6,221 nt of DNA. It comes from Acidimicrobiaceae bacterium (GTDB lineage Bacteria; Actinomycetota; Acidimicrobiia; Acidimicrobiales; RAAP-2). The stretch covers positions 1-6,221 of the forward strand of contig JAUTXB010000147.1 in the NCBI GenBank assembly GCA_030838245.1. The letters run 5' to 3'. Under the pieces are notes generated by a model. That model was given only the letters and a program-made list of their open reading frames with translations, did no database searches and was not told where the DNA came from. Positions within the stretch are counted from its first letter, which is position 1. Every line of letters starts with the position of its first letter. This document shows positions 1 through 5,567 of the stretch, piece by piece. The position numbers and the translations under genes were made by a program.

Positions 1-791
1 GACCCCACGCCGTTGGCGGCGACAACCAGCACGACGGCCACGGCGAAAGGAGCCCGCACGTCGAGCATGTGGAGGATGGCCACGAGAGACGCCGCCTCGA
101 CCACGGTGTAGAGGATCTCGCCCCCGAAGAGGGAGGCGGCGCGTCGCGGTCGGCGCAACACGGCGATCAGGTCGCGCAGTGCACGGGTCACGGGAGGAAG
201 TACTTTGCGACGGATACGGCCGATCCACACCACCGCGCCGACGACGAGGGCCACGAACAGTACGGCGGCCAGGATCAGCCACCAGTTGGTCTGGTGGCTG
301 GCCGAGGTCAGGCTGAACTGGGATGCGCTCAGGGCACCGGCGATGGCGGCCGCGGTCACTCCGACGATGCCCGAGGCCACAGAAGAGAGAGTGAAGGCGC
401 CTACCGCGGTGGCCGGCTTGACCCCGAAATGACCGAGGAATCGGTTGGACAGAGCCACGCTACCCACCCCGTCCGGAGTAGCCACCGACGTGAACGCCTC
501 GGCCAGCTGGAGCTCTGTCGTCCGAAGGAAGGGCAGGGGTGGGATCACCGCTCCCCGCAGCGAGATGGCGCTGCCCACGTAGGTGAGGGCAGCGAACACC
601 ACCGCCGGTGCGGCCCAGACCCAGGTCTCGGTGCGTACCCCCGAGAACTCGTTGGGCAGCTGAGCCAGCACCCACAGCATGATGACCACCCCGAGGAAGG
701 TGAACACACCGGTCAGTAGCCCGGCGGCGCGGATCCACCGCTTGGACTTGGGCTTGGTGCCCGGGATGGTTGCTGTGGCGATGTCGCTCAC
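1..791 (-). CDS. Lysylphosphatidylglycerol-synthase TM-domain (UPF0104/YbhN-like) membrane protein, C-terminus cut by window edge
   Basis: The visible 263 residues begin with a basic cytoplasmic stretch (KPKSKRW, residues 13-19). Hydrophobic segments follow near residues 24-44, 58-78, 128-153, 169-190, 222-242 and 247 to the edge. The segment AFTSVATPDGVG (99-110), followed by a Gly/Val/Pro/Ala-rich helix, resembles the core of the family related to the flippase half of MprF. The final NGVG fits the start of the usual conserved Gly/Pro-rich loop. The family typically has about 300-340 residues, so roughly 50-80 are missing. The GTG start at 791-789 overlaps the TGA of the upstream ABC exporter (GTGA, 788-791), with only a weak purine stretch before it, so translation is probably coupled. 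Members are thought to handle or flip lipids in the inner membrane. The role here is inferred. No lysyl-transferase domain is visible in this part. Confidence 0.75.
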   Translation of the reverse strand, partial: MSDIATATIPGTKPKSKRWIRAAGLLTGVFTFLGVVIMLWVLAQLPNEFSGVRTETWVWAAPAVVFAALTYVGSAISLRGAVIPPLPFLRTTELQLAEAFTSVATPDGVGSVALSNRFLGHFGVKPATAVGAFTLSSVASGIVGVTAAAIAGALSASQFSLTSASHQTNWWLILAAVLFVALVVGAVVWIGRIRRKVLPPVTRALRDLIAVLRRPRRAASLFGGEILYTVVEAASLVAILHMLDVRAPFAVAVVLVVAANGVG

Positions 792-2677
792 CGTTCCACG
801 TGGTCCTGTCGCTCGAACTGGATCCGGTAGAGCTCGGCGTAGACGCCGCCGGCGGCAAGCAGCTGGTCGTGATGACCTTGCTCGACGATGCGACCGTGAT
901 CGAGCACCAGGATCTGGTCAGCCTCGCGCACGGTGGACAGTCGGTGGGCGATGACCAGGGACGTCCGCCCGTGCAGGGCGGTGCGCAGGGCCTGCTGTAC
1001 CGCGGCCTCGGACTCCGAGTCGAGGTGAGCCGTCGCTTCGTCGAGCACCACCACCTCGGGTGCCTTCAACAACAGGCGGGCGATGGCCAGCCGCTGCTTC
1101 TCACCGCCGGACAGGCGATAGCCGCGGTCGCCCACCACGGTGTCGACGCCGTCGGGAAGGGTGTTGACCATGTCCAGGATCTGAGCGCCGCGCATCGACT
1201 CGACCAGCTCCTCCTCGGTGGCCCCCGGTCGAGCGTAGAGGAGGTTGTCCCGGATGCTCTCGTGGAACATGTGGGCGTCCTGGGTCACCACGCCGACAGT
1301 GTCGGACAGGGATAGGAAGGTTGCATCGCGCACATCGAGCCCGTTGATGCGGACCGCACCGGATCGAACGTCGTACAAGCGGGAGACCAGGTGGCTGATG
1401 GTCGTCTTTCCCGCTCCCGAGGGGCCCACCAGCGCCACCAGTTGCCCGGGCTCGGCCGAGAAGCTGACGTCGAACAGCACTTGTTGCGATGGGGTGGCGT
1501 CGAGCACGGCCACCGACTCCAACGAGGCAAGCGACACCTCCTCGGCGGTGGGATAGCGGAAGTCGACGTGGTCGAACTCGACCCGGGCCGGCCCCGGGGG
1601 CACCGAGGTGGCATCGGGCTTCTCGTCGATCATGGGCGGGAGGTCGAGCACCTCGAACACCCGGTCGAACGAGACCAAGGCGGTCATGACGTCGACTTGG
1701 ACGTTGGACAACGCGGTCAAGGGTCCGTACAGGCGGGTCAGGTACAAGGCCAGGGCCACGACCGTCCCCGTGCTGAGGGCGCCCTCGGCGGCCTGAACGC
1801 CACCCCAGCCGTAGACGAGGGCGGTGGCCAGGGAGGCGGTGAGCGTCAGCGCGGCGATGAAGAAGCGGGCGTACATGGCCTGGGTCACGCCGATGTCTCG
1901 GACCCGGCCCGCCTTGTCCTCGAAGGATTCGCGCTCCTGGCTCGGACGGCCGAACAGCTTCACCAGCAGGGCCCCCGACACGTTGAACCGCTCGGTCATG
2001 GTGGTGTTCATCTGGGCGTTGAGCCCGTAGGACTCCCGGGTGATCGACGACAGCCGGCGTCCCACCCGACGGGCGGGGATGACGAAGACGGGAAGGATGA
2101 CCAAGCTCAACAAGGTGATCTGCCACGACAAGAAGAACATGGCCACGAGCACCAGGGCCACGCTCACCAGGTTGGAGACCACCGAGGACAACGTGTCGGT
2201 GAACGCCTGTTGGGCCCCGAGCACATCGTTGTTCAAGCGGCTTATCAGCGCACCGGTCTGGGTCCGGGTGAAAAAGGCGATCGGCATCCGGCCGATGTGG
2301 GCGAACACCTGCGAGCGCATGTCGTAGATGAGCCCCTCGCCCACTTTGGCCGACACCCATCGCTCGGCGATGGAGAGCCCGGCGCCGACGATGGCCAGTC
2401 CGGCGGCCAGCAGGGCCAGGCCGACGATCAAACCGGTGCGGTGATGAGGGATGCCGTTGATGATGGACCGGAAGATGAGCGGGTTGGCCACGCCGATGAC
2501 GGCGTCGACGACGATCAGTACCAAGAACACCAACAAGATGGTGCGGTAGGGCTTGGCGAAACGGAACATCCGCTTGGCCGTTCCCTTGGTCACTCGGACC
2601 TGGGTGATCGAATCGTCTCGTCGGAGAGAGCGCATCACCCCGCCGAATTGGCCGCCGCCTCCTGGTCCTGGGCTCAT
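788..2677 (-). CDS. ABC exporter half-transporter, fused transmembrane and ATPase domains (MsbA/MdlB-like)
   Basis: This 629-residue protein has the full length and order of a type IV ABC exporter half-transporter, which should work as a dimer in the plasma membrane. The N-terminal 340 residues hold six predicted membrane segments (about 47-68, 83-103, 160-182, 185-203, 270-290, 303-325). The ATPase domain shows an A-loop tyrosine (FRY, 373-375), Walker A GPSGAGKT (418-425), Q-loop Gln466, signature LSGGE (522-526), Walker B VVVLDE (542-547) and H-loop His578, so it looks active. The D-loop reads AHLD instead of the common SALD. An insert of about 22 residues (377-398) lies between the A-loop and the strand before Walker A; I associate it with actinobacterial members. 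The ATG at 2677 follows GAGGAG by 10 bases. The substrate is unknown: drugs, lipids or peptides are all possible. The downstream UPF0104 gene overlaps it by 4 bases, which hints at a lipid or envelope role. Confidence 0.96.
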   Translation of the reverse strand: MSPGPGGGGQFGGVMRSLRRDDSITQVRVTKGTAKRMFRFAKPYRTILLVFLVLIVVDAVIGVANPLIFRSIINGIPHHRTGLIVGLALLAAGLAIVGAGLSIAERWVSAKVGEGLIYDMRSQVFAHIGRMPIAFFTRTQTGALISRLNNDVLGAQQAFTDTLSSVVSNLVSVALVLVAMFFLSWQITLLSLVILPVFVIPARRVGRRLSSITRESYGLNAQMNTTMTERFNVSGALLVKLFGRPSQERESFEDKAGRVRDIGVTQAMYARFFIAALTLTASLATALVYGWGGVQAAEGALSTGTVVALALYLTRLYGPLTALSNVQVDVMTALVSFDRVFEVLDLPPMIDEKPDATSVPPGPARVEFDHVDFRYPTAEEVSLASLESVAVLDATPSQQVLFDVSFSAEPGQLVALVGPSGAGKTTISHLVSRLYDVRSGAVRINGLDVRDATFLSLSDTVGVVTQDAHMFHESIRDNLLYARPGATEEELVESMRGAQILDMVNTLPDGVDTVVGDRGYRLSGGEKQRLAIARLLLKAPEVVVLDEATAHLDSESEAAVQQALRTALHGRTSLVIAHRLSTVREADQILVLDHGRIVEQGHHDQLLAAGGVYAELYRIQFERQDHVER

Positions 2678-2793
2678 GAACCTGTCGCTCCTCGATCGCG
2701 TACCGCTTTACCGGTTGGTGTCGGCCCCGCGGAGCGTATCGGGACCGCCCGGCCGACCAGAACGGCCAGAGGGTGGGCGCGGTGGCCGGTCGG
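2678..2793 (-). promoter_or_regulatory. Gap between acyl-CoA dehydrogenase and ABC exporter, with a weak promoter candidate
   Basis: These 116 bases hold no gene I can support. A TANNNT-type -10 candidate (TACGCT, minus strand, 2738-2733) would start an mRNA with a leader of about 50 bases, but no good -35 box lies 17 bases upstream. A 6-bp inverted repeat (2763-2768 with 2783-2788, 14-base loop) sits just after the dehydrogenase stop. It has no T-tract, so it is not a convincing intrinsic terminator. TACCG also occurs twice, 8 bases apart (2701 and 2709, plus strand). The gap is large enough for the exporter to have its own promoter, but read-through from the dehydrogenase is equally possible. 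Confidence 0.25.
2688..2693 (-). promoter_or_regulatory. Ribosome binding site of the ABC exporter
   Basis: GAGGAG read on the minus strand lies 10 bases before the ATG at 2677. It supports that start over internal Met codons such as Met15. It is one of only two clear Shine-Dalgarno sequences in the window. Confidence 0.7.
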
Positions 2794-3978
2794 CTAGCGG
2801 CGGGGCGGTCGGGGGAGCCCGAGGACACGCTCGCCGACCACGTTGCGCTGGATCTCGTTGGTCCCCGCCCAGATGGAGGAGGCCTGGTAATAGAGCCACG
2901 ACCGCTGCCATTGGCCGTCACCCGGGTTGGCCTCGGCACCCTTCCACAGGGGAGCGGCATCGCCGACCACGGCCATGGCCGTGTCGTGGAAGCGCTTGGA
3001 CATCTCACTCCAGTAGAGCTTGAGCGCGCTGCCCTCGGGGCCCGGGTCGAGCCCGCGGGACAGCCGGCTGACGCTGCGCAGGTTGTGCAGCTGAAAGATG
3101 CGAATCTCTACGTAGGCCTGGGCCAGGGCGCTCCGCAGTCGCCGTTCGTCGAATGCGCCGGTCGATTCGGCCAGACGGAGCAGCTCCTCCAGCAGTTGCA
3201 TGTGGATGACCAGTTGTCGGGGGTTGACGCCCCGTTCGTGGGAGAGGGTGGAGTTGGCCACCCGCCATCCCTCGTGCTCCGGGCCGATCAACCGGTCGTC
3301 GGGCACGAACACGTCGTTGAGGAACACCTCGTTGAACTCGGCCTCGCCGGTGAGCTGCACCAGGGGTCGGACCTCTACCCCTGGGTGGTGCATGTCGACG
3401 ACCAGGTACGAGATGCCTTTGTGCTTGGGCGCGTCGGGATCGGTGCGGGCCAGGCAAACGCCCCAATCGGCGAACTGGGCGTAGGACGTCCACACTTTTT
3501 GCCCGTTGACCAGCCAGCCGCCCTCCACCGGCGTGGCCCGTGTCGACACTCCGGCCAGGTCGCTCCCGGCGCCGGGCTCGCTGAAGAGCTGGCACCACAG
3601 GTCGTCGGCCGTGCGGATGCGCGACAGCCAGCGGTCCTTTTGCTCGTCGGTGCCGTGGGCCAACAAGGTGGGCGCGGCGAGATTGAGGCCGATCCGACCG
3701 ACCATCTCCGGCGCCCGGGCGCGAGCCAGCTCCTCTTGCAGGATGAAATGCTCGTTCGGACCCGCCCCCCGCCCCCCGTAGGCGGCGGGCCACGCCACCC
3801 CGACCCATCCACCCGACGCCAACGACGCTTGCCAGCGCCGGAGGAACGCCACCTCCTCGCCCAGATCCTCGAAGCGCGGGGGGAGCCCATGGCCGTAGTC
3901 CCACGGCAGGTTCTCCTTCAGCCAGGCCCGGACCTCGGCCCGAAAGGCCTGCTGCTCTGGGGTGGGAGTCAGGTCCAC
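2794..3978 (-). CDS. Acyl-CoA dehydrogenase, catalytic-type subunit (FadE family)
   Basis: This 394-residue flavoprotein should oxidise an acyl-CoA thioester to the 2,3-enoyl-CoA and pass electrons to an electron-transfer flavoprotein. The N-terminal helical domain covers about residues 1-125. The middle beta domain carries the FAD/substrate signature FSEPGAGSDLAG (132-143) and GQKVWTS (159-165). The C-terminal helical domain ends with AGTNEIQRNVVGERVLGLPR (371-390). Glu248 in LSHERG sits at the helix-G position that is the catalytic base in isovaleryl-CoA dehydrogenase and some mycobacterial FadE proteins. The alternative medium-chain position (Glu of YEGT) is Ala371, so Glu248 is probably the base. 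Its length and ends resemble the catalytic partners of mycobacterial two-subunit steroid dehydrogenases. The GTG start at 3978 gives the usual family N-terminus (MDLTPTPEQ) and no nearer upstream start is in frame. No ribosome binding site is visible. It is divergent from a second, degenerate dehydrogenase. The substrate is unknown. Confidence 0.96.
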   Translation of the reverse strand: MDLTPTPEQQAFRAEVRAWLKENLPWDYGHGLPPRFEDLGEEVAFLRRWQASLASGGWVGVAWPAAYGGRGAGPNEHFILQEELARARAPEMVGRIGLNLAAPTLLAHGTDEQKDRWLSRIRTADDLWCQLFSEPGAGSDLAGVSTRATPVEGGWLVNGQKVWTSYAQFADWGVCLARTDPDAPKHKGISYLVVDMHHPGVEVRPLVQLTGEAEFNEVFLNDVFVPDDRLIGPEHEGWRVANSTLSHERGVNPRQLVIHMQLLEELLRLAESTGAFDERRLRSALAQAYVEIRIFQLHNLRSVSRLSRGLDPGPEGSALKLYWSEMSKRFHDTAMAVVGDAAPLWKGAEANPGDGQWQRSWLYYQASSIWAGTNEIQRNVVGERVLGLPRPPRR

Positions 3979-4019
3979 GGCGCCAGCTTGGCATACGGCG
4001 TGGCAGTACCATGCCGCCC
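3979..4019. promoter_or_regulatory. Short divergent control region between the two acyl-CoA dehydrogenase genes
   Basis: Only 41 bases separate the GTG at 3978 (minus) from the ATG at 4020 (plus), or 32 if the plus gene starts at 4011. Both promoters must therefore overlap here or lie inside the opposite gene. Neither start has a Shine-Dalgarno sequence, so leaderless mRNAs are likely. Possible binding-site symmetry includes GCCA-GCT-TGGC (3982-3992) and GGCAT/ATGCC arms (3990-3994 and 4011-4015). Both are short enough to be chance. I see no match to the KstR or KstR2 operators as I remember them. Confidence 0.45.
4007..4012 (+). promoter_or_regulatory. Candidate -10 box (TACCAT) for the plus-strand acyl-CoA dehydrogenase
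   Basis: TACCAT fits the actinobacterial TANNNT -10 pattern. Its last base lies 7 bases before the A of the ATG at 4020, so transcription could begin at or next to that codon and give a leaderless mRNA. The base sequence 17 upstream is not a good -35. A TTGGCA at 3988-3993 is too close (13 bases). The call rests on position and the missing ribosome binding site. Confidence 0.35.
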
Positions 4020-5102
4020 ATGGACTTCGAACTGTCGGAGGATCAGCTGGCCCTGCAGGCTGCGGCGCGGAGCCTGCTCGACGATCGGGCCGACCACCAA
4101 CGGGTACGGAAACATCTGTCCTCGGGACAGCCCTTCGACACCGATCTGTGGCAGGCCATGGCCGAGCAGGGTTGGTTGGGCGTGGCCCTGCCCGAATCGC
4201 AGGGCGGTATCGGCATGAGCTGGGTGGAGGCCGCCGTCCTGCTCGAGCAGATCGGTCGCCACACCGCGCCGGTCCCGTTCCTGCCCAGCTTGTTGGCCCT
4301 CACCGTGCTGGCCTCGGCCGAGCAAGGGCCCACCCACTGGCTGGCCGACCTGGCCGCCGGCGAGCGGATCGGCTGCGTCGCCTGGAACCGGCACCCCGGA
4401 GCGGTGACGGCCATCGAGGCTGACGGCCGCTGGTCGCTCTCTGGGCGGATCGGCCCGGTCGAGGGCGCGGCGGTGGCCGATGTGGCCGTGGTAGCGACCG
4501 ACGGCAGGGTGTTCGCCGTCGACCTGGCCACGGTCGGGCGCCCTCTCGCCGAGCCGGCCATGGATGGGACCCGGGTCCTTTCCTGGTTGACCTTCGCCAA
4601 TGCGCCGGCCGTGCTCCTCGAGGGTGATCGGCTGGCCGCCGACCTGCTCGACCGCGGCGCCGTCGGTGCTTGCGCCGAGCTGCTGGGCGGGGCCAGCCAG
4701 GTGCTGGAGATGACGGCCCAGTACGCCAAGGACCGCGTGCAGTTCGACCAGCCCATCGGGAGCTTCCAAGCGGTCAAGCACCGCTGTGCCGACATGGTGG
4801 TCGACGTCGAGGGGATGCGGTCGAGCACGTGGTACGGCGCGTGGGCGATCGCCGCCGGCGAACCCGACGCCTCGCTCGCCGCCTCCACGGCCAAGGTATG
4901 GTGCTCGGACGCGGCCAAACGGGTCATGGCCTCCGGTCTGCAGGTCCACGGAGGCATCGGGTTCACCTGGGAGCACGATCTCCACCTCTACATGAAGCGC
5001 TCGCAGTTCGCCGGGCTCAGTTACGGGGACGCCGCTTTCCACCGCGACCGAGTGGCCGACGTGCTCCGCGCCCGTCTGGTCAGCGGTGCGGGAGTCTTCT
5101 GA
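4020..5102 (+). CDS. Acyl-CoA dehydrogenase-like protein lacking catalytic Glu (probable partner subunit)
   Basis: This 360-residue protein has the acyl-CoA dehydrogenase fold. The N-terminal helical domain (1-115) includes GWLGVALPESQGGIG (51-65). The middle beta domain is shortened and diverged, and the C-terminal domain keeps FDQPIGSFQAVKH (242-254) and LQVHGGIGFTWEHD (307-320). The usual FAD motif (SEPGAGSD) is replaced by a stretch around residues 117-130 without it. By my hand alignment the helix-G catalytic Glu position is about Gly213, and the end lacks any EGT or AGTNEIQ segment, so no standard base is present. This matches the non-catalytic subunit in mycobacterial alpha2-beta2 steroid dehydrogenases, where an FAD site is shared between subunits. 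Its obvious partner is the divergent gene beginning at 3978. I chose ATG 4020 (MDFELSEDQ, the usual family start) over ATG 4011, which adds only MPP. The alternative is a stand-alone paralogue with a changed activity. Confidence 0.92.
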   Translation: MDFELSEDQLALQAAARSLLDDRADHQRVRKHLSSGQPFDTDLWQAMAEQGWLGVALPESQGGIGMSWVEAAVLLEQIGRHTAPVPFLPSLLALTVLASAEQGPTHWLADLAAGERIGCVAWNRHPGAVTAIEADGRWSLSGRIGPVEGAAVADVAVVATDGRVFAVDLATVGRPLAEPAMDGTRVLSWLTFANAPAVLLEGDRLAADLLDRGAVGACAELLGGASQVLEMTAQYAKDRVQFDQPIGSFQAVKHRCADMVVDVEGMRSSTWYGAWAIAAGEPDASLAASTAKVWCSDAAKRVMASGLQVHGGIGFTWEHDLHLYMKRSQFAGLSYGDAAFHRDRVADVLRARLVSGAGVF

Positions 5103-5107
5103 TCGGA

Positions 5108-5557
5108 TTAGTCGGTGAAGCCGCCCGGCGTCCTGCCGTCGGGCAGCGTGCGCCGTCGGGTGATCAGCCACCGGCCGTCACGCTCCTCGTACTCGTCGAT
5201 GTAGCGGCCCCAGTGATCGAGGCCGTGGTTCATGACGACGGCGAAGTAGCTCCGGCCCGTGGCGTGGGCCGTGTCCACCAGGTCGATCTGGTGGGTGGCC
5301 ACGAAGTGGCGAATGTGATGGTGGGCCTGGCCGCCAGCAGCCGCGTCCCACCCCGCCTTGGTGCCGGTGAAGATGGTGGCGATCTGCTCGATGCCCTCGA
5401 AGCGTCGGACGTCCCCCTCGGCCGAGACGAGCTCCATGACGGCGTCGTCGGCGAACAGCTGCAACACCTGCTCAAAGCGCCCGGAGTCGCCGTTGGCGTT
5501 GTAGCGGGCGACGAGGTCGCGGATGCTCTCCCGGGCGATCAGCTCCCAGAGCTCCAC
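5108..5557 (-). CDS. SnoaL-like / NTF2-fold protein (SnoaL_4 type)
   Basis: This 149-residue protein has the length and pattern of a SnoaL-like alpha+beta barrel. It begins with a helix (IRDLVARYNANGDSGRFE, 12-29), then LFADDAVMEL (34-43), a histidine-rich strand HHHIRHF (79-85) and a C-terminal GRYIDEYEERDGRWLITRR (117-135). Such proteins are small cytoplasmic enzymes or ligand binders: dehydratases, isomerases, cyclases or ring-hydroxylating oxygenase beta-like proteins. Tyr19, Asp24 and one of His79-81 could correspond to the Tyr/Asp/His set of the bile acid 7-alpha-dehydratase BaiE. The Tyr-Asp spacing matches what I remember, but His is offset by a few residues, so this is a weak hint. 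The GTG start at 5557 is fixed by a strong AGGAGG 4 bases upstream. It follows the importer ATPase by 8 bases and is almost surely co-transcribed with it. Its end lies 5 bases from the end of the plus-strand dehydrogenase. Confidence 0.85.
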   Translation of the reverse strand: MELWELIARESIRDLVARYNANGDSGRFEQVLQLFADDAVMELVSAEGDVRRFEGIEQIATIFTGTKAGWDAAAGGQAHHHIRHFVATHQIDLVDTAHATGRSYFAVVMNHGLDHWGRYIDEYEERDGRWLITRRRTLPDGRTPGGFTD

Positions 5558-5561
5558 CGCT

Positions 5562-5567
5562 CCTCCT
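5562..5567 (-). promoter_or_regulatory. Ribosome binding site of the SnoaL-like gene, overlapping the upstream stop codon
   Basis: AGGAGG on the minus strand begins inside the TAG stop of the ATPase gene (TAG, 5568-5566) and lies 4 bases before the GTG at 5557. It decides the start of the SnoaL-like gene, whose reading frame is open much further upstream, and suggests coupled translation of the two genes. Confidence 0.75.

Noticed and set aside
69..719. A 216-codon plus-strand open frame
   Set aside because: It is antisense to the UPF0104-type membrane protein, which has coherent hydrophobic segments, and its own translation is a low-complexity Gly/His/Arg mixture.
2763..2788. Hairpin after the minus-strand dehydrogenase as an intrinsic terminator
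   Set aside because: Only a 6-bp stem with a 14-base loop and no T-tract on the transcript side. GC-rich chance repeats are common here.
1391..2797. A 468-codon plus-strand open frame antisense to the ABC exporter
   Set aside because: Its protein is rich in Gly, His, Gln and Asp with no domain, and it lies opposite a gene with every ABC motif intact. Long antisense frames are expected in high-GC DNA.
1101..3008. A 635-codon minus-strand open frame overlapping exporter and dehydrogenase in another frame
   Set aside because: Arg/Pro/Gly/His-rich shadow translation crossing two real genes and their stop codons.
4011..4019. ATG at 4011 as the start of the plus-strand dehydrogenase
   Set aside because: It adds only MPP before the typical family start MDFELSEDQ, and the candidate -10 box overlaps it. 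It has no ribosome binding site of its own.
2773..4218. A 481-codon plus-strand open frame spanning the minus-strand dehydrogenase
   Set aside because: It covers the complementary strand of a clear acyl-CoA dehydrogenase and runs into the start of the other one. No recognisable family is seen.
3969..5171. A 400-codon minus-strand open frame antisense to the plus-strand dehydrogenase
   Set aside because: Low-complexity composition (Gly, Arg, His, Asp), no motif, and the opposite strand has a recognisable dehydrogenase.
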